Source: Oscillospiraceae bacterium (lineage in GTDB: Bacteria > Bacillota > Clostridia > Oscillospirales > Oscillospiraceae). Taken from it: a stretch of 5,105 nucleotides of DNA. Below the pieces are notes generated by a model that saw only the letters and a program-made list of their open reading frames with translations, was not told where the DNA came from and did not search any database. Of the stretch, positions 1 to 5,038 are shown in pieces (the first letter of the stretch is position 1; each line of letters starts with the position of its first letter). Position numbers and translations under genes: made by a program. The DNA lies in assembly GCA_017521875.1 (NCBI GenBank), contig JAFXBH010000075.1, positions 1-5,105 of the forward strand, given 5' to 3'.

Positions 1-128
1 ACCTCGTAAATGCTCAAGGGCGGGTCAAACTTATATTTCTCATTGGCAAGGCGGATGGCGTAGGGTACGCATTCCATCAGCACATCGTCAATATCCAAGG
101 CCGTAGAGAGCCTGAATTTTCGATCCAT
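1..128 (-). CDS. HAD-superfamily hydrolase, N-terminal fragment (cut by window edge)
   Basis: The minus strand reads from ATG at 128 into the left edge, giving 42 codons beginning MDRKFRLSTALDIDDVLMEC. D12-I-D14-D15-V16 fits HAD motif I (DxDx[T/V]), in which the first Asp is the nucleophile and the second the acid/base, preceded by the usual hydrophobic beta strand. The DIDDVL form suggests a phosphatase or 5'-nucleotidase-like member, but the cap and motifs II-IV lie outside the window, so the substrate cannot be named. The start is supported by GAGG (136-139 on the plus strand) 7-8 nt upstream and by a promoter at 200-227. No signal peptide is visible, so a cytosolic enzyme is likely. The SGNH gene upstream is on the same strand, but a terminator and a promoter lie between them, so they are probably separate units. 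Confidence 0.7.
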   Translation of the reverse strand, partial: MDRKFRLSTALDIDDVLMECVPYAIRLANEKYKFDPPLSIYE

Positions 129-199
129 TTAATTACCTCATTATCTGCAAATGCCGCGAAGTCTCTTTCGCATACAATATCCATAGTTTTCTAAATTAT

Positions 200-227
200 A
201 ATATACCACAAATCTTAAAAATTGCAA
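200..227 (-). promoter_or_regulatory. Sigma-A promoter, extended -10, for the HAD gene
   Basis: Read on the minus strand, the -35 is TTGCAA (222-227), the spacer is 16 bp, and the -10 is TATATT (200-205) preceded directly by TGG, an extended -10 (TGn). A TATAAT overlaps just downstream. The predicted transcript has a 5' UTR of about 65 nt before the ATG at 128. No operator was recognised. Confidence 0.5.
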
Positions 228-295
228 CAAAAAAACCGGATTTTCGTCATAAAATTATATTGCGTAAGTTCGCGAAAAATTGTTGCAAATATAAC

Positions 296-329
296 AACAA
301 AAACAGGGCGTACCGTTTGGTACGCCCTG
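296..329 (-). terminator. Intrinsic terminator of the SGNH hydrolase gene
   Basis: A perfect 11-bp inverted repeat (CAGGGCGTACC at 304-314, GGTACGCCCTG at 319-329) has a 4-nt loop. On the minus strand it is followed at once by TTTTTGTTGTT, so it terminates transcription of the gene ending at 343. The plus-strand flank is not T-rich, so termination is probably one-directional. Confidence 0.88.
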
Positions 330-342
330 CGTTCATTGTTTC

Positions 343-1632
343 TTACAGGCAACCCATCAGATTCCGGTAAACAGCATCGGCAATCTGCATATAGCCTTCC
401 ATAGTGGGATGATGGCCGTTGGTGCCAACGATTTCTGTGGTCTTGCTGCGAGTATTCACAGGTTTGGGGCTGGCGGGCATATTATACTCGCAGTCAAACT
501 GTCCGGACAGGTTGATAAACTCTACATAATCCTTCCAACCGTCCTCCATACACCAGGCCTGATAGGCCAAGTCCAGTTCCTTGTTGTAGTGGAGAATTTC
601 GTAACTGTCAGTAAAGGGAAGTTCTGCGCCGTAGTTTGCACCCATACCGCCATTCATAGAATGACCGGGCTGACCCAGAATCTTCACCTGCACATCGGGG
701 AATGCCTCTTTGATCTTGGAAACCAACTGCTTGCCGGTTTCCACCACGGTCTTGCAGTATTCCGGGCGGGAGAGGGTCATTGCCTCCTGAGACATCAGAC
801 CGTTACATCCCAGAAGAATATATACCACATCAATGGTCTCAATGGCATTCTTCTTAGCATAGGCGGCAATATCAATGTCCTTTTTCTCTTCGTTGTAGAA
901 CGGAGAAGCACCAGCCAGAGAAGCGCTCTTGAAATAGATAGGATCGGTGTTTACGGCATTCTTTTCGTGAACCAGAGGACCGCAAGCCGGAACAGGTGCA
1001 TCATGGTCCAAATACCGATTGAACTTCAGGTAATCGATCTGCAGAGTCTCCAGTTGCCACAGGGCGCCGTTGACATCTTTCCAGATGGAATGCTGATTAT
1101 CGGCGGACAGGTTGTTGGGATACTCCACCCACATAGCGCCGGGACGGTTGGTCAGGAAGGAATTCCACTGCCAGCCGCCGTACGCTTCGTTGGCCACCTC
1201 GCCGGTTTTGTGGCTGCCCACAAAACGGACGGCATTTTGGAATCCGTGACCGCAGGGAGCGCCGCCTTCTGCTGTGATGCGGCGGTTAACTTCATTGATC
1301 CAGTAACCGGCCTGGGTCAGGGAGTCACCGATGCACAGAACATTTACCGTTTTTTTCGGTGCTTTGGCTGCCACCACCTGCAAAGTGGTCTCACCGCTGC
1401 CTACCAGATTCCGGGCTGCGTCGTAGATATTCAGCAGCAGTTTGTGAGTACCCGGCTCTTCCGGAGTGTACTCAAAATACCGGGGGAAATTCTTACCCTT
1501 TTCGCAGATGGTAACGATGGAATACACATAGGGGTTGGGGGCTTCAATCACGCCTCTGTAAAACAGTTGAAACGTATCACCAACCACCAGATCATATTTT
1601 TTGGGTAAAATCACACGGATACTTTCTGCCAT
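343..1632 (-). CDS. SGNH/GDSL-type hydrolase (esterase or carbohydrate deacetylase-like), two-domain
   Basis: 429 aa. Residues about 1-90 look like a beta-rich, Ig- or jelly-roll-like N-terminal domain (EYTPEEPGTHKLLLNIYD). Residues about 95-429 are an SGNH hydrolase. Block I is CIGDSLT with the nucleophile Ser104; block II is a GGW at 152-154 offering an oxyanion Gly; block III is LLGCNGL with Asn277; block V is NGHHPTMEGY with His407/408. These folds hydrolyse O-acyl esters, often acetyl groups on glycans. There is no signal peptide, so it probably acts inside the cell on imported substrates (inference). The Asp normally three residues before the catalytic His is Asn405. ATG at 1632 is chosen because GGAGGC (1641-1646) lies 8 nt upstream; the frame also opens with TTG at 1653, but that start would put the ribosome site inside the coding region. 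The domain order recalls carbohydrate esterase family 2, without proof. The gene appears monocistronic, with its own terminator. Confidence 0.85.
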   Translation of the reverse strand: MAESIRVILPKKYDLVVGDTFQLFYRGVIEAPNPYVYSIVTICEKGKNFPRYFEYTPEEPGTHKLLLNIYDAARNLVGSGETTLQVVAAKAPKKTVNVLCIGDSLTQAGYWINEVNRRITAEGGAPCGHGFQNAVRFVGSHKTGEVANEAYGGWQWNSFLTNRPGAMWVEYPNNLSADNQHSIWKDVNGALWQLETLQIDYLKFNRYLDHDAPVPACGPLVHEKNAVNTDPIYFKSASLAGASPFYNEEKKDIDIAAYAKKNAIETIDVVYILLGCNGLMSQEAMTLSRPEYCKTVVETGKQLVSKIKEAFPDVQVKILGQPGHSMNGGMGANYGAELPFTDSYEILHYNKELDLAYQAWCMEDGWKDYVEFINLSGQFDCEYNMPASPKPVNTRSKTTEIVGTNGHHPTMEGYMQIADAVYRNLMGCL

Positions 1633-1689
1633 TATTCTCTGCCTCCGATTCAATCGAAAAGTGTTGCATAATCACAAGTATATGCCCAC

Positions 1690-1718
1690 AATTTACCATA
1701 TTGTACCCGGTAATGCAA
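1690..1718 (-). promoter_or_regulatory. Candidate promoter for the SGNH hydrolase gene
   Basis: On the minus strand, TTGCAT (1713-1718) and TAAATT (1690-1695) are separated by exactly 17 bp, about 60 bp upstream of the ATG at 1632. The hexamers match consensus at 3/6 and 4/6, so this is the best of several weak candidates. A nearby TACAAT at 1702-1707 lacks a good -35. Confidence 0.35.
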
Positions 1719-1738
1719 CAGGCATATTCTACAAAAAC

Positions 1739-1771
1739 TGCAGGCGGCTATTGGATAAAACGCCTACTGCA
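1739..1771. repeat. Imperfect inverted repeat in the divergent intergenic region
   Basis: TGCAG-GCG (1739-1746) pairs with CGC...CTGCA (1761-1763 and 1767-1771), leaving a 3-nt bulge and a 14-nt centre. It lies upstream of both the minus-strand SGNH promoter and the plus-strand CNNM promoter, so it could be a regulator site. No known operator was recognised. Confidence 0.3.
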
Positions 1772-1788
1772 TAGGGTAACTGTTGCTC

Positions 1789-1809
1789 TTTTCCCAGAAA
1801 GGGGGAAAA
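1789..1809. repeat. Inverted repeat just upstream of the CNNM promoter
   Basis: TTTTCCC (1789-1795) and GGGAAAA (1803-1809) form a perfect 7-bp arm pair with a 7-nt centre, ending 15 bp before the -35 element at 1825. The position suits an operator or activator site, or it may be chance in AT-rich sequence. Confidence 0.3.
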
Positions 1810-1824
1810 TATCGTAAATTTTGC

Positions 1825-1852
1825 TTGCTTTTTTTGTGTAGTATGCTATAAT
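1825..1852 (+). promoter_or_regulatory. Strong sigma-A promoter with extended -10 for the CNNM/CorC gene
   Basis: TTGCTT (1825-1830), a 16-bp spacer and a perfect TATAAT (1847-1852) preceded by TGC, an extended -10. The predicted start is near 1859, giving a 5' leader of about 190 nt before the ATG at 2050. Such length is unusual for a simple UTR and fits the structured leader described separately. Confidence 0.75.
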
Positions 1853-1870
1853 TGGCATTAATCATTCTGA

Positions 1871-1940
1871 AAGGAGTACTCTAGATAATTATGGACGACG
1901 GCGACAGTAATCCCGATAATCCTCCCTTATATCATAGAGT
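1871..1940 (+). ncRNA. Structured 5' leader domain of the CNNM gene (possible cis-regulatory RNA)
   Basis: ACUCUA (1878-1883) plus GAUA (1884-1887) pair with UAUC (1930-1933) plus UAGAGU (1935-1940), leaving A1934 bulged: a 10-bp stem closing a 42-nt interior. Inside, AUUAU (1888-1892) and GGA (1893-1895) can pair with UCC (1911-1913) and AUAAU (1916-1920). The domain is followed after 5 nt by a terminator-like hairpin, the layout of a riboswitch or attenuator. I compared it from memory with M-box, yybP-ykoY, NiCo, ydaO and fluoride motifs and saw no match. The pairing is visible; the function is inferred. Confidence 0.4.
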
Positions 1941-1977
1941 TGTACAGGCGAAGCGTAGTCCCCATCTGCGGATGTAG
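1891..1977 (+). CDS. Possible 28-aa leader peptide, acidic and proline-rich N-terminus
   Basis: ATG at 1891 opens a 28-codon frame ending in TAG at 1975-1977. The peptide starts MDDGDSNPDNPPLYHR: four Asp and three Pro in the first 12 residues, then a basic C-terminal half. AAGGAG at 1871-1876 is the only nearby ribosome site, but it is 14 nt away, longer than optimal. The frame overlaps the leader stem and stops inside the terminator hairpin, so translating ribosomes would disrupt both. Acid/proline-rich starts are known to destabilise ribosomes at low Mg2+ (for example E. coli MgtL), which would suit a gene for a Mg2+-transport-family protein. It may equally be a chance frame in a structured RNA. 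Confidence 0.25.
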   Translation: MDDGDSNPDNPPLYHRVVQAKRSPHLRM

Positions 1978-1997
1978 GATATAGGCTTTGCCTTTTT
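1946..1997 (+). terminator. Intrinsic-terminator-like hairpin in the CNNM leader (attenuator)
   Basis: AGGCGAAGC (1946-1954) pairs with GCUUUGCCU (1985-1993), nine pairs including one G-U. Inside, CAUC (1963-1966) and GAUG (1971-1974) close a UGCG loop of the stable UNCG type. Five T follow (1993-1997), and after GCGCG six more T (2003-2008). It lies between promoter and start codon, so read-through should be conditional. No clear antiterminator partner was found. Confidence 0.55.
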
Positions 1998-2049
1998 GCG
2001 CGTTTTTTAGAAGATTTTCGATATAGAAAGCGGAGGAACTGAGGAAAAT

Positions 2050-3375
2050 ATGGAAAATAATCTCATTTTAACTTTGGGATTGCAAATAGTGTTGATTGCA
2101 CTGAATGCAGTGTTTGCGTGTGCGGAAATCGCAGTGATTTCCATGAACGATAATAAATTGGCGAAAATGGCATCTGAGGGGGATAAGCGGGCCGTTCGGT
2201 TGGCCCGGCTGACCAATCAGCCTGCCCGCTTCCTGGCGACGATTCAGGTGGCGATCACCCTGTCCGGCTTCCTGGGCTCTGCATTTGCGGCAGAGAACTT
2301 TGCTGACGTGCTGGTTGTTGGCCTGCAGAAATTGGGTGTGGCTTTGCCGGCAGATGTGTTGCACTCTGCTTCCGTGGTGATCATTACCATTGTGTTATCC
2401 TACTTCACCTTGGTTTTCGGAGAATTGGTGCCGAAACAGGTGGCTATGCGGAATGCGGAAAAACTGGCCCTGGGTATGTCCGGGCTGATCAGTTTTATTT
2501 CCAAACTGTGTGCCCCTCTGGTATGGTTACTGACTGCTTCTACCAACGGCGTGCTGCGTCTGTTGCGGATTGACCCCAATGCCCAGGAAGAAGAGGTCAG
2601 TGAAGAAGAGATCCGGATGATGGTGGATGTGGGTAACGAAAAAGGCACTATTGACAACGAGGAGCGGGAATTCATTCAGAATGTGTTTGAATTTGATAAC
2701 CTTCCGGTTGACGAAATTATCACCCACAGAACGGAAGTTACCTTCCTGTATATGGAAGACAGTCTGGAAACCTGGGATGAGGCCATTGGTGAGACCCGGT
2801 ATACATACTACCCGGTCTGCGGCGATACCCCTGACCAGATCGTAGGTGTACTGAACACCAAGATCTACTTCCGCATGAAGGATAAGACAAAGGAATCCGT
2901 GCTGGAACAAGCGGTCACGGAGGCCTATGTGGTTCCGGAATCCCTGAAAGCAGATGTGTTGTTTAGGAATATGAAGAAGGAGCACCAGCAATTTGCGGTG
3001 GTGTTGGATGAGTACGGCGGCATGAGCGGCGTGATCACCATCAAGGATTTGATTGAAGAATTGGTGGGTGATCTGGAGGACGATGATCCTGAAGAAGAGA
3101 TCAGCGAGCCTATTCAGCAGTTGGAAGAAGACCTTTGGCAGGTAGAAGGTACTGTGTTACTGGAAGAACTGTCCGAGGTGCTGGGGATCTCCCTGGAGTC
3201 GGAAGAATACGATACATTAAACGGTCTGATCTTCCATTATTTGGAAACCTCTCCGGAAGAGGATTCGGTAGTGGAACTGGAAAACCTGACCATCTCCGTC
3301 ACCAAGATCCACAATTATCAAGTGGAAACCGCTTTGATCCGGAAGAAACCTATGCCGGATACAGAAGAAGAGTAA
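2050..3375 (+). CDS. CNNM/CorC-family membrane protein (DUF21, CBS pair, CorC_HlyC), putative Mg2+/divalent cation transporter
   Basis: 441 aa, full length for this family, often annotated 'hemolysin'. Residues about 1-175 are the DUF21 membrane domain: first helix about 5-31 containing NAVFACAEIAVIS, then TLSGFLGSAFAAENFA (70-85), a helix about 105-124 ending in GELVPK (124-129), and a further helix about 141-163. An acidic linker (179-188, EEEVSEEEI) leads to two CBS motifs (about 220-275 and 285-340; the second contains FAVVLDEYGGMSGVITIKDLIEELVGD), which usually bind adenine nucleotide. Residues about 355-432 are a CorC_HlyC domain (VEGTVLLEELSEVLG...YDTLNGLIFHYL). Characterised relatives move Mg2+ across the membrane; older haemolysin names are misleading. 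GAGG (2041-2044) lies 5 nt before the ATG, with a second GGAGG at 2032-2036. The gene stands alone behind a structured leader and ends before a shared terminator. Direction of transport cannot be told from sequence. Confidence 0.9.
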   Translation: MENNLILTLGLQIVLIALNAVFACAEIAVISMNDNKLAKMASEGDKRAVRLARLTNQPARFLATIQVAITLSGFLGSAFAAENFADVLVVGLQKLGVALPADVLHSASVVIITIVLSYFTLVFGELVPKQVAMRNAEKLALGMSGLISFISKLCAPLVWLLTASTNGVLRLLRIDPNAQEEEVSEEEIRMMVDVGNEKGTIDNEEREFIQNVFEFDNLPVDEIITHRTEVTFLYMEDSLETWDEAIGETRYTYYPVCGDTPDQIVGVLNTKIYFRMKDKTKESVLEQAVTEAYVVPESLKADVLFRNMKKEHQQFAVVLDEYGGMSGVITIKDLIEELVGDLEDDDPEEEISEPIQQLEEDLWQVEGTVLLEELSEVLGISLESEEYDTLNGLIFHYLETSPEEDSVVELENLTISVTKIHNYQVETALIRKKPMPDTEEE

Positions 3376-3422
3376 TGCTTTTCAAAGGCTAATCCCAGCG
3401 CATCATATACTCCCCTACAAAA

Positions 3423-3456
3423 AAGGTAGACACAGGGCATTTCCCGTGTCTACCTT
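3423..3456. terminator. Bidirectional terminator between convergent genes
   Basis: AAGGTAGACAC (3423-3433) and GGG (3435-3437) pair with CCC (3443-3445) and GTGTCTACCTT (3446-3456): 14 bp with A3434 bulged and a 5-nt loop. The plus strand continues into AATTTTTAATATTTTT and the minus strand into TTTTTTGTAGG, so it can stop transcription both from the CNNM gene and from the kinase gene ending at 3488. Confidence 0.88.
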
Positions 3457-3487
3457 AATTTTTAATATTTTTGCAACACAACGACTT

Positions 3488-4561
3488 TCATTGCAATTCG
3501 GCAACGATTTCGGCAATAATCCGCTCCATTTCCTTGCGTTTAACAATCATATCGTTAGCCAGCGTCAATTGTGTCCTGGTGCGAACAAGATTGTGCTCCG
3601 GATAGGCGGTTTTAAAATACACATCTCCATTTAAGTAATCAGCCAAAAACCGGATGCCCACCTCCAGTGTCATTGTAAACGCGCCTAATGGCAATGCTTG
3701 TATTTCCTCCTTGGTCAACGATGGTGCAGCCTGGATGAACCCACGGGCAAACACTTCAAACAAATGCAGATCCAGTCGCATTTTGGAGGCATCCTGCTCA
3801 TCTTCGGCGGCTGTAGCAGCCCCAAACCGGATTGCATCACCGAAGTCATAAGCGCTGAGACCGGGCATTACAGTATCCAAATCCAGCACACAGATATACT
3901 GCCGGGTATGGGGATCTAACAGTACATTGTTCAGTTTTGTATCATTGTGGGTAACCCGCAGAGGCAGTACGCCGGACTCCCGCATTGCTTGCAGGACACC
4001 TGCGGCCTCCTCCAATTTCAATGCAATCTCAATTTCTCTCCGGGCAGATTCGCAACGGCCTGCCCCATTTTTTTCGATGGCCTCTTTCAGTTGTCGGTAA
4101 CGGTAAGGCGTGTTATGAAAATTCGGAATGGGTTCATATAAGGTCTCAACAGGGAAGCCTTTCAGCCACTCCAAAAATTGTCCAAAGGCCACTGCGCTTT
4201 GATAGAAATCTTCATCACATTCCGGAACATCCAAGCACAGGCCATCTACATATCTATATAAGCGCCAATAGACGCCCTCTTCATCCTGATAACAGACCCC
4301 CCCCTGGGCAGTGGGGACAAATTCCAGAGATCTCCGTTCGCCATCACTATGGCAGCGTATATACTCTGAAACAGCGCGCACATTGCCCATCAACGCCACA
4401 GGATCTGAAAATACATTCTGATTGATCCTCTGCAAAATATATTTTCGACCGCTTTCCGCTGTCACTTTAAATGTGGAGTTAATATGGCCGCCACCAAAGT
4501 TTTCATGCCTGACAATCGTTTCTTTCACGGCAAAGGCACTTATGATTTCGTTGAGTTGCAT
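3488..4561 (-). CDS. APH/choline-kinase-fold phosphotransferase, resembling N-acetylhexosamine 1-kinase (NahK)
   Basis: 357 aa, about the length of NahK. The N-lobe has GGGHINSTFKV (23-33) and KYILQRINQNVFSDP (40-54), matching the NahK-type nucleotide-binding region. The C-lobe has the Brenner motif HNDTKLNN with H205, catalytic base Asp207 and Asn212, then LDLDTVMPG, where Asp227/229 would bind Mg2+, and AYDFGDAIR. It probably transfers phosphate from ATP to a sugar hydroxyl in the cytosol; GlcNAc/GalNAc at C1 is the best guess by resemblance, with other hexosamines or small alcohols possible. ATG at 4561 is chosen because AAGGGAG (4568-4574) lies 6 nt upstream and a promoter lies at 4597-4625; the frame stays open to 4819, but that stretch contains the promoter and does not look like the family. 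No lacto-N-biose or other sugar-pathway partner is adjacent. A run of eight G (4297-4304) crosses codons 86-89. Confidence 0.85.
   Translation of the reverse strand: MQLNEIISAFAVKETIVRHENFGGGHINSTFKVTAESGRKYILQRINQNVFSDPVALMGNVRAVSEYIRCHSDGERRSLEFVPTAQGGVCYQDEEGVYWRLYRYVDGLCLDVPECDEDFYQSAVAFGQFLEWLKGFPVETLYEPIPNFHNTPYRYRQLKEAIEKNGAGRCESARREIEIALKLEEAAGVLQAMRESGVLPLRVTHNDTKLNNVLLDPHTRQYICVLDLDTVMPGLSAYDFGDAIRFGAATAAEDEQDASKMRLDLHLFEVFARGFIQAAPSLTKEEIQALPLGAFTMTLEVGIRFLADYLNGDVYFKTAYPEHNLVRTRTQLTLANDMIVKRKEMERIIAEIVAELQ
4297..4304 (-). repeat. Eight-G homopolymer tract inside the kinase gene
   Basis: Eight consecutive C on the plus strand (G on the coding strand) span Gln86-Gly87-Gly88-Val89. 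The frame is intact at length eight; a one-base slip would truncate the protein before the catalytic Asp207. Confidence 0.85.
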
Positions 4562-4596
4562 ATCTGTCTCCCTTGCAAGAAATTGTTCTATTTTAT

Positions 4597-4625
4597 ATAA
4601 TACTATAATTATGTAAAAAATACAA
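4597..4625 (-). promoter_or_regulatory. Promoter of the NahK-like kinase gene
   Basis: On the minus strand, TTGTAT (4620-4625), 17-bp spacer, TATTAT (4597-4602), with very AT-rich flanks and an expected start near 4590, leaving a UTR of about 30 nt to the ATG at 4561. The -10 matches at 5/6 and the -35 at 3/6. Confidence 0.5.
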
Positions 4626-4812
4626 GTGTTCGGCTTTTTAATATTTCTCTCCGGAAAAATCCCTTCGTTTTTTTCTGAGAAATCACCCTCTGTGGGAAAA
4701 TCATCATCACGATACAAAACATTGCCATTTGCGTTGTTTGGCATCTCGCACCGAATGATTTTCGTTTTGCAAATAGATCGGCAATTTGTTTTCTGATTCC
4801 GCAAAAAAATGC
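4626..4812. other. Intergenic stretch without a recognised gene
   Basis: AT-rich spacer between the kinase promoter and the tRNA promoter, parting the divergent kinase gene and tRNA cluster. An open frame on the minus strand crosses it, but it has low-complexity, Lys/Asn/Ile-rich content and no ribosome site that I can see. No convincing hairpin, repeat or RNA gene was found. Confidence 0.5.
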
Positions 4813-4841
4813 TTGACAAAAGAAACCAGCATGGCTATAAT
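4813..4841 (+). promoter_or_regulatory. Perfect consensus sigma-A promoter of the tRNA cluster
   Basis: TTGACA (4813-4818), a spacer of exactly 17 bp, and TATAAT (4836-4841): consensus in both hexamers and spacing. It lies 20 bp before the first base of tRNA-Thr, so transcription should start near 4848, leaving a short 5' trailer for RNase P to remove. This strength is usual for stable RNA operons. Confidence 0.93.
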
Positions 4842-4861
4842 AAGCATGTTCTGTTTGAGCC

Positions 4862-4937
4862 GCCGGTATAGCTCAGTTGGTAGAGCAGCTGATTTGTAAT
4901 CAGCAGGTCGGGGGTTCGAGTCCGTCTACCGGCTCCA
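4862..4937 (+). tRNA. tRNA-Thr, anticodon UGU, CCA encoded
   Basis: 76 nt. Acceptor stem GCCGGTA/TACCGGC pairs perfectly; D-arm GCTC-AGTTGGTA-GAGC; anticodon stem GCTGA/TCAGC around loop TTTGTAA, so the anticodon is TGT (reads ACA and, by wobble, ACG/ACN); variable loop AGGTC; T-arm GGGGG-TTCGAGT-CCGTC; discriminator T; CCA at 4935-4937. The T-stem contains one G-G opposition (tRNA positions 51 and 63) and one G-U. It is the first gene of a cluster that continues with tRNA-Tyr. Its last 21 nt recur at 5033-5053, so a recombination between the copies would still leave an intact tRNA. Confidence 0.97.
4917..4937 (+). repeat. Direct repeat copy 1: 3' end of tRNA-Thr (T-loop to CCA)
   Basis: This 21-nt segment runs from CGAG in the T-loop to the terminal CCA and is identical to 5033-5053, with a period of 116 bp. 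The bases flanking each copy differ (TT before and TC after here; AA before and AA after the second), so 21 nt is the exact limit. Confidence 0.95.
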
Positions 4938-4957
4938 TCAGAGATAGGAACGTCAAA

Positions 4958-5038
4958 GACTCGAACAATTCAATTCAACAGTCCGGCGGACTGTTGACGG
5001 CGACGGCTCGACGGAGCCGCACCTTGATTGAACGAGTC
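4958..5038 (+). ncRNA. Predicted three-way-junction RNA structure in the tRNA spacer
   Basis: GACTCG (4958-4963) pairs with CGAGTC (5033-5038) and TTCAAT (4969-4974) with ATTGAA (5027-5032), the five bases AACAA bulging between. This closes a junction holding hairpin A, TCAACAGTCC/GGACTGTTGA (4975-4984/4988-4997, loop GGC), and hairpin B, CGGCTC/GAGCCG (5004-5009/5014-5019, loop GACG). It is co-transcribed with tRNA-Thr. There is no T-tract, so it is not an ordinary terminator; a role in processing or stability is possible. Confidence 0.5.

Noticed and set aside
222..404. Small plus-strand frame of 60 codons
   Set aside because: It runs through the SGNH terminator hairpin into the end of the SGNH gene, starts inside the HAD promoter region and has no ribosome binding site.
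409..1608. Long plus-strand open frame (399 codons) opposite the SGNH hydrolase
   Set aside because: It is antisense to a protein with clear GDSL, GxN and HxP motifs, shows no recognisable domain, and has no ribosome site or promoter; it is a shadow frame.
1633..1653. Upstream TTG start for the SGNH hydrolase
   Set aside because: It would place the GGAGG ribosome site within the coding sequence; ATG at 1632 has ideal spacing to that site.
2068..2991. Several overlapping frames on both strands inside the CNNM gene
   Set aside because: All overlap the well-supported CNNM reading frame, lack ribosome sites and show no domain.
4562..4819. N-terminal extension of the kinase frame by 86 codons
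   Set aside because: The extension contains the likely promoter, is AT-rich with no family resemblance, and a good ribosome site precedes the ATG at 4561.
4975..5019. Intrinsic terminator within the tRNA cluster
   Set aside because: Two strong hairpins exist but neither is followed by a T-tract, and tRNA-Tyr follows downstream in the same direction.
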